From Phyto melanocephala (Eukaryota; Arthropoda; Insecta; Diptera; Rhinophoridae): DNA of 64,000 nucleotides. Below are positions 10,651-22,019 of the stretch, piece by piece (positions within the stretch are counted from its first letter, which is position 1; the number at the start of each line of letters is the position of its first letter). The position numbers and the translations under genes were made by a program. The notes below the pieces were generated by a model. That model was not told the origin of the DNA. It saw only the letters and a program-made list of their open reading frames with translations, and made no database searches. The DNA lies in NCBI GenBank assembly GCA_941918925.1, contig OW799235.1, forward strand, positions 102,317,947 through 102,381,946, given 5' to 3'.

Positions 10651-13259
10651 ACATACACATACATAAGTATGTGTACAACTTATTTGCTCATATCGTATCC
10701 CTGCAGATAATGCGACTAGTCCATACACGCATGTAAAGTATACGTAGTCGATTTAGCATTAAGATGTCCTACGGCTGGACCATATAATTCTTCGGAGTAG
10801 TCTCAAAAATACTCTTTGTCACTACTCGATGGAGCACATACAACACCATTATGCATTTGTTAATAACACTATATGTAATCGTTAAAACACGAACACTTGT
10901 CGTTTAACTACAATCTCTTGTTTAAAAATTATATGGTTTATGACTTCCTTACATAGGACCATATTGTGAGAAGTCTATTTAGCTAAAATTAACCACGTAG
11001 TCCAATATTATTTGCAGGGATGTATGAACATTAGACCGTATGGGAAAAAAATGTACACCTTGAAATATTAAGTATTTTTTGAGACAAATTAAAAAAATGT
11101 TTTGGTTTGAAGTAGGTGTGACACTTCTGTTTTTCTCTCGAGGTGAGTAATTCTTTATACTAAGGGTAGTTGGCCTTAAGAAAACTGTAAAGGGATTTCC
11201 CCAACGTATTACAACAACAAAAATATTAAACTTTTATTCAGGGCTATCGCAATAAGTTATTAGCAAAAGTTTAATAGCTTTCATTTTCTTATGTTAGGGT
11301 AGTACAGTAGGATCGTACGAACTGAGATGTATTCTATACATACACATTTTTTTTCTGCTTCTAAGAAGCTACAAGGCTATGAAAAAATATTTTGATATCT
11401 GATTTTTTAATTAAAGTTAATTTTCTGCGGTATCAGTTGGCTGTGCATTTTTTTTTAAACCGTTTATAGCTACTTATCGAGTTAACGACAACTTTGCTTT
11501 AATTTTACCGAAAAATAGTTACAGAATGGACCATATTGGTTTCCGAGTGTTGATGTTGTAAGTGTCTTTTGCTTCCTGCACCCCCCTTTCCTTCCTTGAA
11601 AAATAGTAAATTGTCTAACCAAAAAATTTTCGAATTTTGTAGGCAGTGCAGACTTCGTTCCTTTACCGTATTGCATCTATAGAAATAGTTAAATTTTTTG
11701 CAAACGAATGCACAACAAAATATGTATTGTCTTCTGCTTATTATTTCAGCACTAGCAGAAAGGAGACAATTTTATTTCAGTATTAAAGTTCTTTATATTT
11801 TTCCCTTACGGGCTGCTACCTATTTTAGCAGTACGTAAGGAGAAGGTACAATTAAATTGTTTCTAGTAGAAATCAAAATAGCGCTTATTAGTTAAAAAAA
11901 GAGGCCTACGAAGAAGGATATCGCATATAAAAATTATGCCTTCTGGAAGGGCTTTGGGAAGCACTTACTAATTGGTTTATGAAGCGCTATTTGGTAATGA
12001 AGTTAGTTGTTAAGGTGTTAAGCATTTTAAATGCACAAGGCTGTATTAAGTGGCATTTTTGAGTGGCCTTTTTAATGTTATTATATATGATTTATTTGTT
12101 TGCCGCTCACGGCTCTGTCGCTTGTCGCTCTTAAACTCAAAGCGTGGTCTCGGCCTAAGCGAAGTAAGCCATTTTCAGCCTATGAAAAAAATAATTTGTT
12201 TACAGTAATACTATTGGATTAATTTCTTAAACCTAAATGGATATTTTATCAGAATATTTTCTAATAAATTCCCGTTACTAAAGGATCAATTGCTTAAAAA
12301 TCCCCAAAAAATAACAAAAGTTCTTTAGGGGCGCCATGTGATATTACATAAACAACTCCACTTATGTTATGCAATAAAATTTATGTATGTATACAAACAG
12401 ACAAACATACTTATATAAATGAACTAACACACAAATCCTTAGGACGTCCTCAAGGACTTTCTGATGTAAGTTGACACTAATTGTACTGATAAAGACTTAG
12501 AACGAAGCATTTTTTATTTCTCATTTTTCCCCCTTAATTTCACTTTAAAATTAATGTGCTGTTTTTCTTTACAGCGAAATAATAATTAAGGTCTTCTTAG
12601 ACTCCAAATGTCCTGTGGCGTTTTTAATTTTTATTTTTTATGTTTTACAAATTTTAAATGTGTATTCAAATTTTATGACAGCTGAAGAAGACCACCATCA
12701 CCGCTGCTAGCGAACCAGTGCTACCACGACGGGTTGCCAATTTGGTTTACAAAATGTTGTTGCTTGTAAATTATTTCCTTGGGCTGATTAAAGAGAGAAA
12801 TCGTACTTTTTTTGTTCATCTATTATGTAATGAAATGTAAAGGAATGAAGTTTTTTAGAGGGGTAGAGAAGTAGTTAGGTAACCATGTAATATGCATGTT
12901 TATTTGCTAGTTGAAGAAAATGCAATTTTTATTGTCATGTTGAAGTGCTTAAATAATTTTTTTGAAAACTTTTAAACTTAATTAATCAGGGACGTTGTAT
13001 ATTTTTTAAAGCATTTAAGTGTAGTTAATTTATAGTATCACAATAAAGATACAATATTTGTAATAAAATGTGGAATAAATTTCTGCGTCATAAGAGTTAA
13101 AAAAATGTTTCTTTCTAAAAAGTTCAAGTAAAGAAAATAATGAATATTGTTAAAGATAGGTTTAGTCCTATTTTAAATATTAGAGGCGATGAACTTAGGC
13201 TAGGTTAAACGATTATAATGCCTCAATTTGATTTTTTTTTTATTTTAAAATATTAATGG
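10651..13259. other. Unannotated stretch; GC-richer island at 12678-12745
   Basis: About 2.6 kb without transposon similarity. A polypyrimidine tract ending in ACAG lies at 12560-12573. A second TTTTATGACAG precedes a GC-richer segment at 12681 that stays open in one frame (LKKTTITAASEPVLPRR and onward, to a stop near 12838). Neither is enough to call an exon. Everything else is plain AT-rich sequence. Confidence 0.3.
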
Positions 13260-13520
13260 TAAAGGTACATAACCAAAAAGTGAGGGTATCCCACATTGGT
13301 TCAGTATCCGTAAGTCGATCTATACCCTCGCATAGGAAGTCGGAAACATCGAAAATCTAAGTAAATAAATGTGTTTAATGGTACTCCTTCAGTTACAATG
13401 GTTGGTTATGGATCTGCGAGACGTCTATAATTTCGTAAGGAAGTCGAAGACATCTAAATAATAATTAACAGTGAGATTAATGATACTCTTTTAGTTACAA
13501 AAAATTAGTGTTATGAAGCT
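13260..13520 (+). repeat. Two-copy imperfect tandem repeat
   Basis: A phrase of roughly 70 bases (AGGAAGTCGGAAACATC ... ACTCCTTCAGTTACAA) at ~13336-13400 returns at ~13438-13500 as AGGAAGTCGAAGACATC ... ACTCTTTTAGTTACAA. Non-coding and of unknown origin. Confidence 0.55.
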
Positions 13521-13639
13521 CATCGAGTAAACCTGTGGGTTCCTAGAGTTAGCATGTGCTTTATTGTATTGTAGAAATCTCTAAAAATCAATCTAAGATT
13601 GAAGATTTATATATTAAAATCTTAAGGCATTGCTAATTG

Positions 13640-14815
13640 TGAAATGAGAAAAAAGACTATTATACATTTATATAGACTAATGCACACACCTCAAAAGTTG
13701 GATTGGGTTAAGAGGATTGCTTGCATGGGTATATATGGTATCGCGTACCATATTAATCTAAGCAATGAATGCTTGGATCGTTTAAAAGCAATGGCACATT
13801 GGATTGAATTTGGGGGAAAGAAGAATCCTGTGGTCGATTAAAAGTGGTCGCATCATACGCTCAAGGCGGATGGATCCATGCAATGAAGACAATGCTTGGA
13901 TCGTTGTAAAGCGATGGCACCTTGGATTGAATTTGGGGGAAAGAAGAATCCTGTACCTCGTGAAAAAAGAGTTTAAAGAGATTCAGATGCCAATAGAGTG
14001 CATGAGTCGATTAAAAGTGGTTGCATCACACGCTCAAAGCGGATAAATCCATGCATCAATAGTAACATCAATATCTATACTGATGTCTCCTTTATAGACA
14101 GTAGAGGAGGTGTATACTCTCTTGAGTTGAACTTAGCCCTGGTAAAGATGTGTCCGTCTATTAGCCAGAAATACTTGGGAAGAAAATCAGTTTGCACTTA
14201 AAAACCAGTTTATTATCAAACATGTGCAGCGGACGGATCTGAACTCCTCTTCAGTACTGGAGTATATTCTAAAGCTCAAGAATTGCTGAATATGAAGTGA
14301 CTCTGATATGGGTTAGATAACACGTAGACAAAGTTGGCAATGAAGGAGCAGACAACCTCGCAAAGAAGGGATTTGCGGTGACATTCTGTGGAGCAGAACC
14401 CTGAATTTATTTGGCTAATAGGTTGATGCGGCAAGTGTCTTTCAAAAGGTCAATTCAATGAACCCACAAAGAAAAATGAAGGGAACCACTTATAGACAGG
14501 CGTATGTTCCACTCTAAGAGCCTCCTTAAAGAGTGCAGTAAAGGTACTCAAATTTAATCGGAGTACTATAAGATGGATAACTACGTTAGTTTCAAGTTAT
14601 AAAAACTTCAAATATCACCTGAACGGGATGCATGTCAAGGGTAAAGATATTAGCAGAAAGAGCCTACAGGATGCTGAGACAGCAGCGCATGTTGTTTGTA
14701 AATGTCCAGTATTGGCAAGCGGATAATTGAGCATCAAGGCCAATCACACATGTAATTTGGATGCTACGAGAGACCTCATCCTGAAGGGTTGCTGGCGATT
14801 ACAAAAGTCTATGCT
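13640..14815 (+). pseudogene. LINE C-terminal remnant with RNase H domain (R1/I type)
   Basis: The first part reads VKRIACMGIYGIAYH, matching the VQRIACLGITGA segment downstream of the RT in R1/I-like LINEs. At ~14074 the RNase H domain begins with YTDVSF (normally YTDGS) and reaches VDKVGNEGADNLAKKG at ~14330 (the GNE-AD-LA block). A C-terminal Cys-rich part follows (AAHVVCKCPVLASG at ~14680). Multiple stops and frameshifts. RNase H would remove RNA from the cDNA hybrid. An internal tandem duplication lies at 13771-14060. No poly-A or target duplication was found. Confidence 0.8.
13771..14060 (+). repeat. Tandem duplication inside the LINE remnant
   Basis: Segment A (GCTTGGATCG...GAATCCTGT) at 13771 returns at 13893, and segment B (TCGATTAAAAGTGG...CCATGCA) at 13834 returns at 14007. 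The offsets differ (122 versus 173 bases), so the first copy has lost about 51 bases between A and B, or the second gained them. The duplication arose after or during retrotransposition. Confidence 0.85.
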
Positions 14816-16679
14816 ATAAGGATTTTTAGCAATAACCGGTTGGCAGTGTTTAAATATTTTCTATTTTCGAACAAACGCCAGTTATGGCGCGGAACTCAGT
14901 AAGAGAAGGGATACAGAGCGGTAAGCTTAAAATTAATGAGAAACAAAGAGGCTCGAAAAGGACCAAAAATAGTAGTGGTTGAGTGATATTCTCTCTATAC
15001 AGGAATATAGAACTCACACACGTATTAACGATTTTAAAATCTTTAAACTTTGCAGTGTAAGGCAACAATACTAAACTAGCAACCCTACCATTAGTAGCAG
15101 ATTTTTTAGTTTTTAACATTTATAAAATTAAACCGATTTTATTAATACGTGCTACAAGCAGAGTTTGAAAAGATACTAAATTTATTTTACGGCTTTACCT
15201 TTTTTGACGTTGCATGGAAATTTTTTAGATTTAAGTAAAAAATGTTTCATTTTAATTTTCATATGTCAGCCAAAATGTATATTTTTTTAAATTATCCTCT
15301 TGAACTAATCAGAAATGTTCAATTTCTTTGTAAATTATTTTATTAATACTGAGCTACTGAGCATAGCTTATGTCCAATCTATAAAACTCCAAATGATCAA
15401 GTTTGATCCACTCGAATTATTATTCAAGATCCTTTTACATTGATACCAAACTATTCGCAGTGAACGTTAAGAATTGCATATCATTTAATTATTAATATTT
15501 AGTCCTAAATACATCCTGCTTTCTCCTTATCAAATACATACTACGTCCCTTGATCAATTTAAATATGTTCTACGACAAAGTTTCTAATTTTGATTTTTAT
15601 CATTTTATTTCATTAAAGTCGTATTGCTTGAAAGAATAAAACTTTTGTGCACAGATGTTTTGCGGCATTTCTGACACTTTACTTCTGCTAGTTGGCAAGA
15701 AGAATAAAACTTTTTAAGCATTGAAATGACATTTCTATTTAGGCATTATTTTGTTAGAAATTTTCTAATGTTCTATTGTAATTGATTTCTTTTATATTTT
15801 TTGCTTTTTGCTTCTTGAATATTTACAAGCAGAAAAAAAAACAAACTTTAACATTTTAATAAAACTTTTGCTATGCACAACCACACTTTGATACGTTCAT
15901 ACGTACACATACGTACTTTTTATATTTGAATATAAACAACACGTATTCTACATAATTTTCAATAATTTATAGTATTTATGTGTGTGAGGACTTCCTTCCG
16001 AGACTGTGTTCAAGAAAGAGTGAGGCCTTGTTAATTTTTTTTTACTCATTTGTAGATAAGTATTCATGTATTAATACTTTTCATAAATTGTAACTTGTCA
16101 TCAATAATGTGTGTAAGAAGAGTATTTTGTGTGTTTTCTTGCTAAAGTTACCAGTGCAAATATCAATGTCTATAAGAGTATAACTTTATAAGGACTATAA
16201 TGTTTACACATAAGTACATAGAGCTAACAACAACTTTATATACAACTCCTACAGTGTTGGAGAACTGAATAGGGCTACTCAACATCTTAAAAGTGGTATT
16301 TCTAAAAAACATAAATTTTATCAACATAAGAACTATAAAAACTGCAAGTTAAATTGTGTAAACTTGATATGGATTTAGATAATTGACATAAGTGTACTGC
16401 TATTAAAATATGCTCTTTCCTTTTTGCCAACAAATTACCTATAGTTTAAGACTTTTAATAATGTTCAATACCTCAAGGTATTAGGCATAGTGAATCCAGA
16501 CTCTAGAAAACATAATCTTCCAGCATAGTATACGGGACGTTTTCAGATAACATGTCCCGATTTCTTTCTTTATATCGTAAAAGCGGCTGGTATATAAATT
16601 AGACCCACCGATTTTGCTTAATTGAATCACAAACACTATGTAGAAGGAAATTCGACAAGCACATAGTAAAGTACAAACG
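14816..16679. other. No feature seen
   Basis: AT-rich, non-coding. The minus-strand frame at 14850-15119 has no recognisable motif. Confidence 0.45.
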
Positions 16680-16803
16680 GTATTATGCATAATAGCAAAC
16701 TGTGTGCTAATTAACGAGCTGATTTCTTTCCCTTATGGATATTTTCCCATAAACAAGTTAGCACAGTTTGTTAGTAAGCACACAGTTTGTTATTATGCAT
16801 AAC
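16680..16803. mobile_element. 124-bp palindromic MITE-like inverted repeat
   Basis: Left arm GTATTATGCATAATAGCAAA CTGTGTGCTA (16680-16709) matches the inverse of 16775-16803 (TAAGCACACAGTTTGTTATT ATGCATAAC). A third short GCACAGTTTGTTAG copy lies inside at 16761. The element could fold into a long hairpin. No coding content; target duplication not resolved. Confidence 0.7.
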
Positions 16804-17821
16804 GTTAATATTGTCTAAAAGTAGTTTGTACAGTTTGTTTAACTTAACACCCTAGTTAAACACTATTAAATGCGAATGCTTTTAAATATTTTTCAACCAC
16901 TGTCTGCCTACAATTTAAAAAAATATATATTTTTAATAATATTGTTATTTATAAAAAAATAAAAAAAAAACATTTATGTTCACTTTTACTCTATACTCCA
17001 CATAAGTTGTATGTAGGTATGATGTTTTGTGTTCCCTCTAACTTTATGGTGGGTTATTTTCATTCAAAGCACTCTACTTTATTAGCATCTTAAAGCGTTT
17101 GTCGCACTTTCCTATATTTATTGATAACAACATATCGAAAGCTTTTAAATGTTCGTCTCTGGTGTAAGTTTTTTACACTTTAAATTCATTCATTGAACAC
17201 TTTGACACATGTGTGCCATGAAAAGATAATGTTTTCGTTATAAAATAAATGTATATTTTAGTGTATGCACGAACGAACGACAGTCAAAAATATACTTTGT
17301 ATATGTACATACATACATACATACATATGTATGTATGTATGTTTGTATTAATATATAAAAAATGTAGGAAATGTATTCTTAAAAAAGTAATTCATTAAAT
17401 TTATAATAATGATATGCATGAATGAATGTGCGTAAAGGGCCCATAAATGCCATCATAAGCTTTCAACAAGTGTGCATGGATAATGGCAATCAAACATTAT
17501 TTATAACTATTGAAAGTGTTCTTAAATATTGAAAAGGACTAATAACTTTTTTCATATGCATATGTGGGGTTACACCAACAAACCCACAAAATTGTGGGGC
17601 AAAATAACTTGTATTTACTATTGCCTTTCAAACCCAACTAGACAAATTATCTTGTAAATAGCAGTCTTTTAATAACTGTATTCTCAAGGTGTCCTAAATT
17701 CAAATGTTTGTATACACGTACAATTTTTTTTTCAAACAGAGCATTATTTTCGGGCTATTCAAAACAAAACAAGATGTTAAGTTGATTTCTCGGTTTAAAA
17801 TTTTATGTTATTTGTTTACAG
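16804..17821. other. No gene; palindromic TACA/TGTA microsatellite at 17296-17345
   Basis: AT-rich sequence. At 17300-17345 ACATACATACATACATAC is followed by its complement ATATGTATGTATGTATG, a perfect self-complementary microsatellite. Nothing else supported. Confidence 0.6.
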
Positions 17822-18075
17822 AATTTACTTTCAAATTGAGAATTGTTATTCCGATCAATTAATTTTTAGTAATAATATACATACCACCTTGTGGGGACTA
17901 GCATAGCGATCCGGGTATAACTGTTACGAATTAATATATAAATTAAGTTAATGTTAATTTAACAAAACAATACTTTTAACAAAAATATATGATTTTTGTT
18001 AAAACTTTATAAAACTATATTTTGTTTTAAAAGTAATTAAAAATAATATATGATTTTTATTCAAGCTTGATATCA
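17822..18075 (+). repeat. Repeat R, copy 1, left half
   Basis: Aligns with 20162-20400: both contain TTTACTTTCAAAT, CTTGTGGG-ACTAGCATAGCGATCC, GTTACGAATTAATATATAAA and ACAATACTTTTAACAAAAATA. The repeat is broken here by the Penelope-like element and resumes at 19595. Family unknown, non-coding. Confidence 0.75.
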
Positions 18076-18145
18076 CTTTTTTGTTTTTTTTTTATATAAA
18101 AAATTGTTTTTCTTTTAATATAAAAAATTGTTTTTTTTATAAAAA

Positions 18146-18195
18146 ATTTACCAATATATCGCTACCAAACAATGGGTAGCTTCTTCAGGGTAAAT
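18146..18195 (-). ncRNA. Hammerhead-ribozyme-like motif of the Penelope-like element
   Basis: On the minus strand: ATTTACC, then CTGAAGA (core CUGANGA), then a hairpin GCTACC / GGTAGC with an 8-base loop, then GATA (core GAAA with one change), then a few bases and GGTAAAT, which pairs fully with the leading ATTTACC. This is the order of a type-I hammerhead with a very short stem III. Hammerhead motifs are known from Penelope-like elements of many animals. The core change and the decayed host element make activity doubtful. Confidence 0.65.
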
Positions 18196-18399
18196 ATGTA
18201 TACAAATTATATAAAACAATAAACAAATTCAATATAAACAATTTTTGAAATATACAAACAAACAAACAAAAATAACTCATTCACATGTTATATAGTAATA
18301 ATTTACATAAATAACAAATATGTACTATTAGACTACCGTAAATATATAATTTTGGGCAACATTTGCTGTATCAGTCTTATAGTTAATTCGCTGTGTAGG

Positions 18400-19594
18400 T
18401 GGTAATTTAAGAATTTGTAACATATCTAACATATTTCTGCGTCTGTAATTATTTTATTTGTTTAAAATTAATGTATTATTGAAATCTGGATAATGATTAG
18501 AATGAGCGCAATGTAATGATAATGCTGTTTTTTGTGTCAATGTGGTGTTCCTGTATTTTTGGTCAGATCTATGTCCAGCAATTCTAGTTTTTAGTTTATT
18601 TTTTGTTTTTTCTACATAAACCTTGTCACAACCCTCAATATCATTACTATTACATAGTATTTTCTACACTAAATTAGACATTTGAAATTTATCTATTTTA
18701 TCTTTTGTTTTACTGAATAGTCTACCTAATGTGTTATATTTTTTACAGTCGTACGTTTTTGAGTTTTGCAATCTTTCAGATAAAATATTGACATAAGTTA
18801 ATGATTTATAATTAATTTTCAGTCTTGTGCTACAATTTTTCTTATTTGTATATTTTTATATCAATCTGCAAATTACCTGGATTGGATAATTATTATCATC
18901 TAAAATATTTTGATCTTTTCGATATTCTTTCTATGAAATTTTGTATCACTGACCTTAAAACCTTCTCAATTAAATTCTTTGCCTTGGGGTGTTTCGAATA
19001 ATAATTTATGATTCTTCCCGATGAAGTAGGTTTCTCGTACCAATCTATTAACAAATTATTAATTGCCCTGATGGACTAGTCAGCAGTGTGCTGTTCTGCT
19101 AGTTTGGGGGTTGCGGGTTCGATTCCCGCCGGAGACTGTGGACTTGTTTGCTTCCTTTCTATTCTATTCTTACTTTTCTATTCAGGAATCACAAAGGGAT
19201 CAATATAATGGACCCAAGTGAGCTGCACAGCAGCTGCCTGTTCTACCTAACCTAACCTATTAACCCTTCTTATCACTAATGTATCTAAATATGGAATTAT
19301 AGAGTTACATTCCATCTCAATTGTGAATTTTATATCATCATGAAATGAACTATCAATTGAATGATTTGGGGCAATACACAACAAGTCGTCAACATATTTG
19401 GTAATTATTTCTGGCTTAACACTTAATTTCTCAATGCAGCAATCTAATAATTTCTCCATAACAATATCTGCTATAATTGGAGAAACTGGATATCCCATTA
19501 GGAGTCCTTTAGCAGTCACATTTATTAACTGCAACCGTTGTATTGATAAATGCAATCAGTTTTTTATTATTTGTTTCTTTTTATTATTTTGTCT
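18400..19594 (-). pseudogene. Penelope-like RT/GIY-YIG polyprotein, broken
   Basis: Reading leftwards: GLLMGYPVSPIIADIVME (RT motif), then KYVDDLLCI (catalytic YVDD), IIPYLDTLVIR, then beyond the SINE DWYEKPTSSGRIINYYSKHP, all hallmark Penelope RT segments. Further on, LGRLFSKTKDKI and DKVYVEKTKNKLKTRIAGH match the GIY-YIG part, but the usual YVGQT is YVEKT and the segment before it is interrupted by a stop, so the nuclease is inactive. Several stops lie in the linker. The N-terminal RT is missing. Context: interrupted by a SINE and itself interrupting repeat R. Confidence 0.87.
19065..19258 (+). mobile_element. tRNA-derived SINE inserted in the Penelope-like element
   Basis: It begins GCCCTGATGGACTAGTCAGC (box A-like) and has a textbook box B, GGTTCGATTCC, at ~19115, spaced as in a tRNA gene for internal RNA polymerase III transcription. 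A ~110-base body follows and the 3' end is CTACCTAACCTAACC. TATTAA near the left junction and directly after the tail may be the target duplication. It splits the RT reading frame between RRVN and the DWYEKP segment. It is not a tRNA gene: no acceptor stem closes. Its head matches the SINE at 22020-22247 but its tail differs. Confidence 0.85.
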
Positions 19595-19817
19595 TAGTTT
19601 CAAATATCTTTGATTAAATAATAGTTATGACAATATTACAAGTGGTACCCAATTTTTCCAAAAATGATCACGTTAAAGTTGGTTGGCGAATATTTCTGCA
19701 ACAATATATTTTAATGCAATTCTGAAACCAATTTTTTATTTTAATTTATTTTATTTCATCAGATTACAAGACTGTAACGTCCCATTGCACTAGAGAAAAT
19801 TTTGCTTTTTCATAAAA
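19595..19817 (+). repeat. Repeat R, copy 1, right half
   Basis: Aligns with 20447-20702: TTAGTTTCAAATAT, GATTAAATA, ACAAGTGG-ACC, ATTTTAATTTATT and TTTCATCAGATTACAAG are shared. With 17822-18075 it makes one repeat copy split by the Penelope-like insertion. Confidence 0.75.
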
Positions 19818-20161
19818 GCAATTATAAATCATTTTTATACTGGATAAAGTTTATTTTTCTATTATCTAACCTCCTAAAACATTTATTAACTGTAATTAAA
19901 TTGTAATCATGTAAGAATATTGAAGAACTGTTCCGATATTAGCCGAGTGGAATGCATTTTTGAAACCGGCTACGATTTTATCACCAGCACTCTTTATCGG
20001 TTTACCCATACATATGTAATTTTTAAACTACTATATATGTTACAACTTGAAATGAAAAGTTAATTAGAATTAGGGACTTTTCTTTCATAATAAATGTCAT
20101 TTCTATTCATGTTCATATTCTCTAATATTCTTAATACATTTTTGTTTTTTGATGTATCAGT

Positions 20162-20702
20162 ATTTACTTTCAAATGAAGAATTGTATTTTCTGATCTACC
20201 AATTTTCATGAATAACATACAACCTTGTGGGACTAGCATAGCGATCCAGGTTCAGCTGTTACGAATTAATATATAAAAAATAAGTTTATGTTAATTAAAC
20301 TGAACAATACTTTTAACAAAAATAATATAACTTTTGAAAAATCTTTATAAAATAATATTGTTTAAACGTTATTAAAAATTTGAAAAACAGCAATCACCTT
20401 TTGGGATATTAACTATATGATATTTGGTGTGATCATGAAATTTAGTTTCAAATATAATTGATTAAATACTGTTATTTGTGACAACACTACAAGTGGCACC
20501 TATTTCTTTCCAAAAATTATCAGAGTAAAGTTGCTGAAACATGAAAGGTTCACAAGGCACAGTTCGAAAACTTCTGCGCTACAAAATAATTTAAAGTAAC
20601 TCCTAAACGAATTTTCTATTTTAATTTATTCCATTTCATCAGATTACAAGCCTATAATGTCACATTGATCTAGAAAAAATTTGGCTTTTCATAAAAATAT
20701 CA
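20162..20702 (+). repeat. Repeat R, copy 2, uninterrupted
   Basis: About 540 bases, the empty-site version of the repeat around the Penelope-like element, 340 bases downstream of copy 1. No ORF, no terminal inverted repeats recognised. It may be part of a larger unknown transposon or a local segmental duplication. Confidence 0.7.
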
Positions 20703-22019
20703 AATAAAATAATCCAAAAAAAAAATTTTTAATAAAAAATTTTGTTACTTATTGAAGTAAAAAAAAAATTTCTATTATATTTATTTTTTAATTATTTAAA
20801 CATTAATGTTAACTTATAATGAAAAAGAGTCCAATTATTCTACTTTCCGTACTTTCGGAAAACCACGTGGAGTATCTTGAGTGTTAATGGAAATTTTATA
20901 ACCAGAATGAATGACAACAAGAAAAAAAAGTAAAAATTTCAATCATGACTAGAAACGAAAACTATAATACATGTCCTTTCGTGATGTGTCAGGATATTTC
21001 TTTAAGCACAATTCAGTGGTTGTAAAACTTTTTTCTATACAATTTTTATTACAAATTGTTGTACGTAACAAAAAAATAAATGAAAATTGAGTACAAATTA
21101 CAAAATGACAAACTCAAACAAATTATACACACACATACACATCGTATACAATAAGAACATAAAAGGAAAGATAATGAAATTCACAATAGAAAAAAAATTA
21201 GTGGTTAAAATTGAAAGTGTATCCTAACGTGTATGGATATACATGTGTGTATGTGCTTAAATAGTCAAAACGTGTGTAAATATAGTCAATGTGAGTGTTC
21301 TTTTTTTTCTTTCTTTATTATAAGTTATAACTATACATGTGTGTACATGTGTAGTTTAGCTTGAATGGGATGTTGCACGAAAGGTTAACAATTTTGGTTT
21401 CTAGGTAATGTCATCCGTGAGATGTCACGTCGAGTGTTTTATGCTTAAACTTTAATCCTTGTATAACACGCACCCATAAATTACTCCTACCCAAATATTA
21501 ATCACAAATACAATGACATCATTGAAGAAAGAAACCACCAAAAGCTTAATAAACGAAAAATTTGCAATAGAAATTAAAAATGTTTTTAAACAATTTTTTT
21601 TTTTGGTTTACCTAAAAATTAAATTAGTTATTTGCAATTAACTTACATATGAATAAGGAAGAGAGATTAAAAAAAACAAGTAATAACACCATCTTCGGCT
21701 GTCAAATTTTTGATGCCCACCACTAATTGTGTGTAGTACTTTTAAACCACAAAATTTATTGATTTGTTAACAACTCTAATCACTATAATATAATTTCTTT
21801 ATACTAAAATATGCATTACTTTCGTTCTTCAATATGTAGCCTAAGTATTTTCACAATACGGGTGATATTATGCACTTCTTTTTACCACAATATTTGAGAA
21901 TTAGGCGTGAAATTAGGCGTGTCAAAGTAATTTCTGCATTAATATTCAATGTAAATATGGCATTGTAGAGTCTCTTATTCTTCCAAAGTTTTTGTCCATA
22001 GCAAAATTATATGTATTTA
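20703..22019. other. No feature seen; small Helentron-like scrap at 21682-21740
   Basis: AT-rich sequence. At 21682 ACAAGTAATAACACCATCTT CGGCTG recalls the tail of the Helentron-like repeats but decays at once. Nothing else supported. Confidence 0.4.

Larger units (their letters stand above)
18076..19594 (-). mobile_element. Penelope-like retroelement (RT plus GIY-YIG), 5'-truncated
   Basis: A minus-strand Penelope-like element inserted in repeat R. It keeps part of the reverse transcriptase (19260-19594), a linker, the remains of a GIY-YIG endonuclease (about 18480-18700) and a 3' region with a hammerhead-like fold. A tRNA-derived SINE sits inside at 19065-19258. RT joined to a GIY-YIG nuclease is unique to this class of retroelements. 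Confidence 0.88.

Noticed and set aside
10341..10664. 107-codon minus-strand ORF with hydrophobic stretches
   Set aside because: It is the complement of an A/AAC-rich tract, which gives Phe/Leu/Val-rich peptides by composition; no motif or context.
19075..19150. Possible tRNA gene (box B GGTTCGATTCC)
   Set aside because: No closing acceptor stem or clear anticodon arm; it recurs at 22160-22240 fused to LINE-type tails, so it is a SINE head.
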